Source: Rugalucina vietnamica (Eukaryota; Mollusca; Bivalvia; Lucinida; Lucinidae). From it: a stretch of 64,000 nt of DNA. The position numbers were made by a program, and so were the translations under genes. Positions 34,501-46,500 of this stretch are shown piece after piece. The notes under the pieces are model-generated. The model saw only the letters and a program-made list of their open reading frames with translations. It had not been told where the DNA came from and made no database searches. The stretch is from positions 11,323,548 through 11,387,547 of the forward strand of contig OZ024884.1 in assembly GCA_964017185.1 (NCBI GenBank), in the 5' to 3' direction. Numbering within the stretch: position 1 is the first letter of the stretch; each line of letters begins with the position of its first letter.

Positions 34501-37500
34501 GTAGATGAAGGTATATGATTAATTTTGGTCAAGGTCATCTCTTGACCTTGGCCAGTCTGTCGTCCATACACACTTTTCAAAGATCTTCTTCTCTGAAACT
34601 GCTTGGCCAATCAAAGTGAAATTTTATGTGGAGCGTCCATGGGTAGGGGGAACGAAAGTGTGATCGCGAAATTCGGGTCACATGACCAAGATGGCCGCCA
34701 TGCCCAACTATGGTAAAAACCACTCAAAAATCTTCTTCTCCAGAACTGGCTGGCCGATTTACGCGAAACTTGGTATGTAGCATTTGGGACTCCAGCCCAT
34801 CATAGTTTGTTGAAATGATACCCTAGGATGACCTTGACCTATTTTACGGCAAGGTCAATTTTGGAAACATAGGCTTTTACATGGGAAAAGGCGAAAAACA
34901 ATGGATATTTTGGAAACTGTTGCAGTCTGAGACCTGAAAGTTGCTAGATGCAGACAACTAATGGAGTCAATGAAGGTAAGTAATTAATGAAGGCCAAGGT
35001 CATTTGTTGACCTTGACCCAAGGTCATTTAAATATCAAAATTAAAATTATGGTTTTCTCAGAAATCACTGGGTTTGGAAACTATTGCAGCCTGAGACCTG
35101 AAACTTTGCAGATGCAGACAGCTTGTGAAGTCAATAAAGGTGTGTGAGTATTCAAGGTCATGGTCATTTCATGATGACTTAATACTCCAAGATCAGGTTT
35201 CAGGTGAGCGTTCTCAGGACCAATGGTCCTCTGGTTGCATTTTCACCACCTGCCTTGGCATTGGAAAATGCCCGTGTATTGTATAAAATAAAAAGAAAAC
35301 TTGCTTTTTTCGGTGAATACCAAATATGTTTCATCTCGTGAGTTGAAAACATAAAAATTTTCAATCGTGCTGCGCACTCATGAAAATTCTGATGTTTTCA
35401 ACTCACTCGATGAAATATATTTGGTATTCACCTCAAAAAAGCAAATATCCTCTATGTCTTAAGATTTGAGCCTGTGCATGAGAAAACCAACAATTTTGGT
35501 TTCAGACCAGGTCCGACACAAACCAGGCTGTACAGTCACAGAAACAGGCTAGAAGCTTGAAATTTCGGATTTAAGAAGAAGAGAGATTGTACTATCTGTA
35601 TAGCGAAAACAAAGGCGCTGATCAGCTTCGCGGTTACCGCGAAGCTGATCTGCGTCTTTGTTTTCGCATATGCAAATTGTTGGTTTTCTCATGCACAGGC
35701 TCATTTACTGAATATGCCTAGCACAAGCAATGCTTCACATCTAAAGAAGATGGTCATAGGCTTTTTGGATTTAGCATTACAAAAACTTGCCCATGTAATG
35801 TACAGAGATTTTTTCAGATGAAAAAAAAAAAATGTAAATTTCAATGGAAAAATAATGATACTTTTATTATTTATGCTCAAAACATTGATTGTTGGTACAC
35901 ATACCCACAATCAATGTTTTAGATCAAATTTTTGAAAATTAGGTTTACCCCTGCAAACCCAAGTTTTTCTATATAAAAATGGAGTGTAAGGGGGTTTACA
36001 TTTCTTGGACATGTTTTATTAATAAAAAGATACGTGAGGAGGTGACATTAAAATAATAAATCTAGCTTCAATTCTTGTATATTTGTCTAATTGCAGCTGC
36101 ATGGCTTTAACAGTAAGATGTGCATCAAGTTTTTGCCATCAAGAAGAGCTCTGAACGAGTACCAGGATATCGGACAACAAATCTCAAACTATGATAGAAA
36201 GAACATTAAGTAAGTCATTACTATAGGTTCAATCAGGCATTTTAACAGAGAACAAGCCCTTGTTTGTTTTACACTATTATACAATTATTGACTGTTGAGT
36301 CATTGAATATGATGTGATATCCAACAGAGACTACCAATATTGACCGAGGCGAAGCCGAGGTCAATATTGGTAGTCTCTGTTGGATATCACATCATATTCA
36401 ATGACTCAATAGTCAACAATTGTTTTATTGTATAACACTTTCTTTTAATACAAAACTTTTAAAGAGACTGAGCAGAAAAAAATATTTTTCATCTGAAAAT
36501 ATTGTCCCAGCATGACTGAAAAAATGTTCATTGGGACATAAAGTCTTAATTCAAATAAATCAAACGGTTGTAAATATCATCTGTAGTTCATCAGCAGGAC
36601 TGCAAATCATCAATTAATGTACATTTCCATGATAGATACAGTGTTCTAAATTTAGCAACATATATTTAATGGGAAAAACCCCAGGTCATAGAATATGACA
36701 AAATATGCAATGAGCTGAAAGCATTGTCTGAAATACTGTCTATTTATAGTTATATAATATTAACCAATGTGTGTGGTTTTAAGTTTACTTGATGTGTAAG
36801 TATATTGTAAAATGGCAAATAAACAAAGCTCTCTGTGAATGTTATAACAACATTTCAAATAAATAAGCACAACTTTAACATGAGCTGCTGCATCAAAAAC
36901 CCAATAATCTGCTTATGCGAAACAAAGGCGCAGACCAACTTCGAGGTAACAGCGAAGCTGATCAGCACCTTTGTTTTCACTACACATATAGTACAAACCC
37001 TCTTCTACTTAATCCAAAAACTCAAGCCTTTATCCTGCTTCTGTGGCTGTACGGTTAGTGTCAGACCTGTTCAGAACCCCAAATTGTTGGTTTTCCCAAG
37101 CAAAGGCTCATATACTATCTGATAGGATTGGGACAACAGCTATGAGCTTATACGAGGAGCATTCATTAAGTCCTGAAACTTAGTGAGTCCTGACCTTATT
37201 TTTAGATTAAAGTGTATATATGTATACCTATTTGTGAAGTAGCATCCTTCGCCTAGGAGACCACAAGCACAAATATGGCGCAGTATATTATGTTTCAGAA
37301 TTATCTCCCTTAGAAGTACCCACTGTTTTGGCTATTGAAAATGCTGGAAATAGCCATACAAATTTGAAAATTACATGTTAGCCAAAATCAAACACTGATC
37401 CTTAAAATATCTCTTTTTATGGTTACATACAAAGCTATGTTCAGGTTTTCAACATGCTTAATTTCAAATCAATAGACCGAATAGTTACCCAACAACAGTG

Positions 37501-40500
37501 ATTTGTTTAAAGCAGCTAGAATTATACTTTAGAATATTTGGCCTAGCAAAAATGCACACAAATACATGTTTTATGCCAAAAATCTAACGCCTATTATTGA
37601 CGTTTCGATTTTTCTTTCACAACATTTAAGCCTAGACTTTAACTGATAATATGGATATGACGGAAGATAAATTTCGAATATCAAGTATATATGTCAGGGG
37701 TGGGAATCGATACATGGAACCCCAAAAAATGCCTGATTATGAAGGTAAACACGTATTTTGAGCAAAGAGATAATTCATTAGGTGTCAGGTTCATACCGAA
37801 TATACCTATAGACTGAGTGTCACATTTTGAGTCAAGTTAGATATACTTCACATCATATTTCGCACTTTTATAAGGGGTCAAATTACCCCACCCACTTATG
37901 AAAATTTGGGGGTTGAAATAAAAATTATGTCGTTGTCCTCTAAGAATATGCTAAACTAGTCTCCTTTTGTCCCCGAATAAAAAGTCATTTATTTTTCTGG
38001 CAAATGGTACCCATTTGTTATGCTTAAACCTAAAAATGGTATCAAGGATATATGGCTTTATACAAGTAAAACTGTAAAATTTGCATGGAGTATAGCCATA
38101 TTTTAACAAGCTTTGAAAAGCTAAATCCTTTTAACAAATTGGATTCAAAGTGCCAGTACAATTCTATCGAGACATGCCATTCTAACAAAAATTTAAACAC
38201 CCGTTTAACTAACATATGCAAGGCAGGAGACAAAACAGAAATGCCATTCCAGATACTTTCACTTAACAAAGTTGAAAAATATCTCCATTTTTGTCCAATC
38301 ACATAACCCCTAGCTTATTCAAGCATGTGCTATTTTTGCATTTTAAGTCGCAAGTCTTAACAAATTACACTTTTTGAAAGACAAAAGACTGCTCTTTCGA
38401 AATACATTTACATTTTATAGCTGGCATTTACAAAATTATATTTAGGTGCCCTCTTTCAAGACTTAATAAATGTCCCTCGTATATTGTCTTTACTTTTCAT
38501 TGTCTGTTCCTTATGTTCTAGATGTAAGTGTGGACTAGCCTTCAAAGACCATTGGAAAGGTGACGCTAAAAACAAAGGTAAATGCTGTATTATTTACACA
38601 TGAGCCTTCACATGAATAATAAAATTTCTAGCTTTCTGACGAGGTCTGACACAATCCAGACTGTACAGCCACTTAAAATATTTACAAGCTTGAAATTTCA
38701 GATAAAGAAAGAAAAGGCAACATACTATGTATGAAATTAAAACAAAGGGGCTGATCAGCAGTGCAGTTACAGCTAAGCTGATTAATGCCTTTGTTGTAAG
38801 CACATGCATATTGTTGGCTTTTTGATGCTAATCTCATATTTATTGAAAACTGTGTCTTTAGGGTTTCCAGCCAATGGAGACAGAAAGCAGCCTGTACAGC
38901 TGCAGATTGGGTATTTTGGATTTAAATTGAGGTGTGATTGCATTATCTGTGTAGCGAAAAGAAAGACTGCAGTTACAAAGATCTACATCAAGTGAATTAA
39001 AGATTTTCCCATGATTTGGCTCATGTGAGTGGTGAAAAGTCTGTCTCTGAATTGAGACATTTTGAAAAATTGCACATGCAATACAGACATTTTTTCAGCT
39101 GTAAAATTCTTTGGTTAAAGAATGACATTTTGACCATTTTAGCTCAAAACATTAGTTGTGGATATAATTATGTTAGAACCGCCTCACTGAGGTATACAGG
39201 GGCATTACACGTATATGAGCAGGCGCATGGGAAAACCAACAATCTGCATAAGCGAAAACAAAGGCGCATATCAGCTTCACATACATGGATATGAGCCGGC
39301 GCATGGGAAAACCTGCATAAACAAAATCCTGTATACCAATTCATTTCTGAAAGTTTTTAGCTCACCTGAGCCGAAGGCTCACAAGGTGAGCTTATAGGAT
39401 GGCCATGATCCGGCGTCCGTCCGTTGTCCACAATTTCAAAGATCTTCTTCTCTGAAACCGCTTGGCCGATCTAGTTGAAATTTTATGTGGAGCCTCCTTG
39501 GGTAGTGGCATTTCAAGTTTGATCGCGAAATCCAGGTCACATGTCCAAGATGGCCGCCACGCCCATATATGGTAAAAACCACTCAAAAATCTTCTTCTCC
39601 AGAACCGGTGGGCCGATTTCCACGAAACTTGGTATGTAGCATCGGGGCCTTCAGCCCATCATAGTTTGATAAAATGATGACCCTTGGATGACCTTGACCT
39701 ATTTTACGGCAAGGTCAAATTTGGAAACATAGGCTTTTACATGGGAAAAAGTGAAAACTATGGATTTTTTGAAAACCATTGCAGCCTGAGGCCTGAAAAG
39801 TGGTAGATGCAAACAACTAATGGAGTAGATGAAGGATTGTGATTAATATAGGTCAAGGTCATCTCTTGACCTTGGCCAGTCTGTTGTCCATACACAATTT
39901 TCAAAGATCTTCTTCTCTGAAACTGCTTGGCCAATCAAAGTGAAATTTTATGTGGAGCATCCATGGGTAGGGGAGACAAAAGTTTGATCGCGAAATCCAG
40001 GTCACATGACCAAGATGGCCGCCACGCCCATATATGGTAAAAACCGCTCAAAAATCTTCTTCTCCAGAACCGGCTGGCCGATTTCCACGAAACTTGGTAT
40101 GTAGCATTGAAGACCTCAGCCCATCATAGTTTGATAAAATGATGACCCTTGGATGACCTTGACCTATTTTACGGCAAGGTCAAATTTGGAAACATATAGG
40201 CTTTTACATAGGAAAAAGTGAAAACTATGGATTTCTTGAAAACTATTGCAGCCTGAGGCCTGAAAAGTGGTAGATGCAAACAACTAATGGAGTAGATAAA
40301 GGTATGTGATTAATATAGGTCAAGGTCATCTCTTGACCTTGGCCAGTCTTTGTCCATACACAGTTTTCAAAGATCTTCTTCTCTGAAATTGCGCGGCCAA
40401 TCAAAGTGAAATTTTATGTGGAGCATCCATGAGTAGGGGAGACAAAAGTTTGATCGCGAAATCCAGGTCACATGACCAAGATGGCAGCCACGCCCATATA

Positions 40501-43500
40501 TGGTTAAAACCACTCAAAAATCTTCTTCTCCAGAACCGGTGGGCCGATTTCCACGAAACTTGGTATGTAGCATCGGGGACCTCAGCCCATCATAGTTTGA
40601 TAAAATGATGACCCTTGGATGACCTTGACCTATTTTACGGCAAGGTCAAATTTTGAAACATAGGCTTTTACATAGGAAGAAGTGAAAACTATGGATTTTT
40701 TGAAAATTATTGTAGCCTGAGGCCTGAAAAGTGGTAGATGCAAACAACTAATGGAGTAGATGAAGGTATGTGATTAATATAAGTCAAGGTCATCTCTTGA
40801 CCTTGGCCAGTCTGTTGTCCATACACACTTTTCAAAGATCTTCTTCTCTGAAACTGCTTGGCAAATCAAAGTGAAATTTTATGTGGAGTATCCATGGATA
40901 GGGGAGACGAAAGTTTGATTGCGAAATCCAGGTCACATGACCAAGATGGCCGCCACGCCCATATATGGTAAAAACCTTTCAAAAATCTTCTTCTCCAGAA
41001 CCGGCAGGCCAATTTTCATGAAACTTGGTATGTAGCATTTGGGACTCCAGCCCATCATAGTTTGTTGAAATGATGACCCTATGATGACCTTGATCTATTT
41101 TACGGCAAGGTCAATTTTGGAAACATAGGCTTTCACATGGGAAAAGGCGAAAACAAACTGTTGCAGCCTGAGGCCTGAAAGTTGCTAGATGCAGACAACT
41201 AATGGAGTCAATGAAGGTAAGTAATTAATGAAGGCCAAGGTCATGTCTTGACCTTGGCCCAAGGTCATTTAAATATCAAAATCAAAATTATGGTTTTCTC
41301 AGAAATCACTGGGTTTGGAAACTATTGCAGCCTGAGACCTGAAACTTTGCAGATGCAGACAACTAATGAAGTCAATAAAGGTGTGTGAGTATTCAAGGTC
41401 AAGGTCATTTCATTATGACTTAATACTCCAAGATCAGGCTTCAGGTGAGTGTTCTCAGGACCAATGGTCCTCTGGTTTGTTTTATTTTTTAGCTCACTTG
41501 AACCAAAGACTCCGTCTTCTGTCGTCCTCTGTCATTGTCAGTCCACAATTTCAAAGACAAATGTTTCCGAAGCTAGTGGGCCAATCTTGATCAAATTTTA
41601 TGTGAACCATCATTCACTGGTGGTAATCAGGGGAACTAGCTCCAAAAAGAGTCAACGAGATTTTGTTCCCTCGACACATCCGGGAACTCACGAGCTAGTC
41701 CTCTCGACGGAAAAACAGTAAACAAAGGTATGTCTCGAAGCATTTTATCAATATTTATTTCTTTATAAGCTGTCTGCTGCAAAATCTGGCAATGGTAGTC
41801 TGTGTAGATATGATTTAACTCCACTCGCTGATAGGATTGGTCCTTGGAATATGCACGGAGCGAATATGATTGTAAAAGAGCGTTGTAGACACGAAATGAA
41901 AATATGTCAACACGAAGATTTGGGACCACTATTTTTTCATTTTTCGTCAAATATATATCCTTCCAATTGCATGAAACATCATCCCTGATAAAACTAAGCC
42001 CCTGAAACCATATAAAAGCAAAATAATCCGGTGGAAACATTGTTTTGGGAGGATATTGACTAAAATACCGTCCGAGCTAGTCCTCTCGACATGGAGCTAG
42101 GTGCCTCGTCAAGGAGATAGCACCCTCGTTGAGGTTTTACTGAGTCAAAAATGTCATTTCATGATAGCTGTTGTTCCTGGTTTTAGCACCATAGATAGGA
42201 AATGATCATAATTTGTATACACAATTAGCATGGGCCATGATGGTATACTATTTTGTAACTTGGACATTATGATTTATAAATATCAGGAGAAATGGGATAT
42301 ATTATGATTTATAAATATCAGGAGAAATGGGATAGTTAAAAAAAAAACTGCAATTTTACAGAAGTTTTACAGCTGTTAACCGTTTCATAACTCACAACAG
42401 ACCACAATTCATTATGCTACTGTATTATCTAAAACATACGAACGAAAACAACACATTACAAAAACACGCCTATACAAAATACAGTGATTTGTCATAAGTA
42501 AAAATGAAAGTTTAAGTCATATGGTGACCGTTTACCGGTGTATACCGTTTACCGGTGCAATTCATAAAATTGCTGTATTTTATATTTTCTTTGCCATTTT
42601 TGCAGTTAATGTGCTGTTTTAATTGGTTTTAATTTAAAATAGCGGCTTTTTGCGATTTTGGCGCTAATAAAGACCCTACACTATCGTTTCCGTGTCAATT
42701 TTGAATCGAAGGCGCTCTGTTACCATTTTTCAGTGAAGAATATCTAAAGATGAAATTTGAAGCCTCCAAAGCTTTACTCACTTTTGTTGTTTGACGAGTT
42801 TTGTGTGTTTTATAATAAAAATATTTCAACTCGCTATTTTCATGTGGTTTTTCAAATGCGGTAAAAAAGATAAAGACTGTAAGCATTAGAAATTCAAAAT
42901 AATAAAAACTAATAAAGCCGTATGCGTTCGTGTTTACGATTTATAAAATCAGGAATGAGATTTAAGCAACATAGGATTTAAAATTCACTTCGAGAAGAAA
43001 ACATTTACACGTGTTGTATTTCCATTATCCCCTACACCCATCTTTTTTTCTGGCGACGGTGAAAAACTAAGAAAATATGTGATATCTCTCAATCCGAAGG
43101 GTAGCTTCATTTTAATGATAAAACATAAACTATATTCTGTTTTTATGATTGCAAGGTATTGCCATCTTTAGTTTACGTAGCAATTATTAATTCAAAATAT
43201 GTGTGATAACCGAATTACACATGAAATGTAAATACACCGGTAAACGTTATGTTTCCACTTCTCGGGAAAAAGAGGGATACACACATACTGTACTGGAGAA
43301 AAATTACTAACGATTCAAATATCTTTCAGTTTTTAGTAGTAAAACATGATCAAGGTCCCATTGGGGTTTACTAATTAGCGATTTTTGGGCCAAAATTTTA
43401 CTGATTAGCGATTTCAGAGGTACCCCATTGAAACCCTCACTGGAAGAGGGAAGCATAATTTATAGAAATCGATTGAGTAGATTCAAACAGAGATCAGCTG

Positions 43501-46500
43501 GCTAATCTGCACCCCGTTACACTTCGGTGGCTCGTAAGAACATTTGCACAGAGGCACCACGCACGGAAGACCGACGCGAGGATTCCCTCTAATTCAAACA
43601 TTAAAACCTCAACGAGGGTGCTATCTCCTTGACGAGGCACCTAGCTCCATGTCGAGAGGACTAGCTCGGACGGTATTTTAGTCAATATCCTCCCAAAACA
43701 ATGTTTCCACCGGATTATTTTGCTTTTATATGGTTTCAGGGGCTTAGTTTTATCAGGGATGATGTTTCATGCGATTGGAAGGATATATATTTGACAAAAA
43801 ATGAAAAAATAGTGGTCCCAAATCTTCGTGTTGACATATTTTCATTTCGTGTCTACAACGCTCTTTTACAATCATATTCGCACCGTGCATATTCCAAGGA
43901 CCAATCCTATCAGCGAGTGGAGTTAAATCATATCTACACAGACAACCATTGCCGGATTTTGCAGCAGACAGCTTATAAAGAAATAAATATTGATAAAATG
44001 CTTCGAGACATACCTTTGTTTACTGTTTTTCCGTCGAGAGGACTAGCTCGTGAGTTCCCGGATGTGTCGAGGGAACAAAATCTCGTTGACTCTTTTTGGA
44101 GCTAGTTCCCCTGATTACCACCAGTGATCATTGGGCTGGGTTTGGAGCAGGTTGTATCAATATTGTGGTTTCCATGGCAATAGATATATCTCATAGACTT
44201 ACAATGGGAGAAACATAAAAAATTTATTCTCTGAAACCACAAGGCCCAGAGCTTCAATATTTTGTATGTAGTCCCCTTCATAAATCCTGCCAACTGTGCC
44301 CTTGGAATCCAAATTGATCACACCCCGGGGGCGTCAATATCTGCTACAGGCTTATACATGTACTGGGAAATTTTTTTTTTTCTCTGAAACCACAAGAGAT
44401 CTGGTTTTAATTTGCATTAAAATCTTACAAAAGTAAATATCTGTAATTACTGTTTCAGATCTTCCGCTACTGTACCCTACTGTGCAAGATGTGATTAACC
44501 CAGATGGCGACATTAAGGAGTTCATAAAACATGTGTTCAAAAGAAACAAGGGAGAGGAATTGACACAGGGGTACAAATGGGACCCAAACCGTCTCTATCA
44601 TAGTGGGCAAGTGTAGGATTAAATTGTTTATCATTTGATTGACTTTGAGTTTAATATAGGGATCAAGTTGATTTTCCATTCATTAACATTCGTTAGGTCC
44701 CAAGGGGAGTGTTGAAAACAGAGGGTGTATCTACGCCATCGGTTTTCAAACTCCCTTCGGGACCTAGCCAATGTTAATGAGTGACAAAATCATTTTTGAT
44801 CACTATAATTGCTGAAATTCTGCACAAACAAAAGAAATAATGGTGCACTATATTTTACAGCCTCATCACATTTTCATACCCATAGAAGTTTTTATTCTTA
44901 TGCTTGTTCCGGGCTGACTTCAGATACTCATTATCAGCATGTATTTTGTCTGGCGCCCGGTATCAAGCATAAATACATTAACAGCATGCGTGCATGAGAA
45001 TGGCTATATTTATTCATGGCTTTCTTTTTATTAATATATGTCTGTTAATATTGACACGGGCATTTATGCAATAATATATAATAGTGCTTTGCGCCTATGA
45101 TCAACAGCTAAGGTCATGTCATGACGGTCAGTCAGGCCTAAAATAAAATTTTGTTTGTTTGCAATTGCCTACCTACCCACTATTTTTCCTCCTACCCAAA
45201 AAATTTTATTGGGTTTTCTGGATGATTTTTTTAAGGGCGATTTAGTAATATAATAAATTTCAGTCAACTTTTAAATGCACTGTTTAAATTGATTAAAATT
45301 CCTGTTGGACTTGAGCACTGGGTTACATAATTACATTATTACATGTATATTAAACAAAATATATACTGCATCATATTTCTACGTGACCAAAAAAAAAAAT
45401 AAAAAATTCTGACCTACCTACCCACACCTTCAAACCCCAGGTAGGCAATTGCAAACAAATAATTTTTTAAGGATGGCCTCACCCTAGCCCCATTGTTCCT
45501 GGGCAAGCCTCCCAGAGGCAAGTTAGAAGTACCTAGTTGCATTTCTTTCAGTACTAACTGACAAATACTCTTCTTGAATAAGCAAAATCAAGTGTTGAAA
45601 TTTGAAGGAAACATGGTATAATAATTACATGTGAGCCTGTGCGTGAGAAAACCAACAATTTGCATGGGTGAAAACAAAGACGCAGATCAGCTTCGCGGTA
45701 ACCGCGAAGCTGATCAGCGTCTTTGTTTTCGCTATACGGATAGTACATTTCCTCCTCTACTTATTCCCAAATTTTCAAGATTCTGGGTTTCTTCTGTGAC
45801 TGTACAGGCTGGTTTGTGTTGGACCTGGTCGGAAACCCAAATTGTTGGTTTTGTCATGCACAGGCTCATGTGTAATGCTCTAATATAAAGAGATAGTTCA
45901 GTTGGATAAGTCGTTCATATTCTGTTACAACTTGTGTTTAGTGACAGGGAGATGAGCCTACAACAACACACAATGATTGAAGCAGAAGGAGCTGAGTTTG
46001 GGGATATAGAGTTTAGTATAAATGATATAAATGATGATACGAAGCCTAGATCACAGGTCAGTTTAGTTATGAAAACAATCCCATGTAATATACAGAGGCT
46101 TTTTTTTTCAGCTTTGAAAATGAAAAAAAAAATCCGATTGAAAATTTGTAATATTTTCAGTATTTTTCTCAAAACATTAATTGTGGGTAGATGTTGAAAC
46201 TGCCTCCACATGGTGCTGGTTCTAAAGAGTACCCACATCCATGATCTGGATCACAAATAAGAAAAAAAATACTCCTGTACACCCCAGTTTTGCATACAAC
46301 ATAGAAATGGGGTATAAGAGTGTATACATTCTACAGGTCCCAAGGTTATAAAACTTTTTTCATGCTCAGCTCAACTGAGTCTAAAATTTATCCTGCTCAT
46401 AAATGTTAAAATGCCAACAATTGTTGGCATTTTAACATTTATGAGCAGGATAAATTACTAGTTTTTAGCTCACCTGAGCCGAAGGCTCACAGGTGAGCTT

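Larger units (their letters stand above)
41488..44405 (+). mobile_element. AGCTCACC repeat, type E, split by a long-TIR element
   Basis: Head TTAGCTCACTTGAACC at 41488, 10 bases after the previous copy ends. It runs to 41614 and resumes at 44133 with GGGCTGGG, AGACTTACAATGGGAGAAAC and CCACAAGGCCCAGAGCTT, which match type E at 18140-19218. The family's terminal stem-loop is not clear at the right end. Confidence 0.65.

Noticed and set aside
33096-35236. Plain satellite DNA
   Set aside because: Constant head and tail, dispersed copies and clean insertion sites show an element with internal tandem units.
35701-35910. 69-codon minus-strand frame
   Set aside because: Covers the end of a MITE P and the start of a MITE Q; no independent support.
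45631-45888. Open frames giving ENKDADQLRG-type peptides (also at 49087 and 50861)
   Set aside because: They lie wholly in 237-bp MITE P copies and are read through its palindrome.
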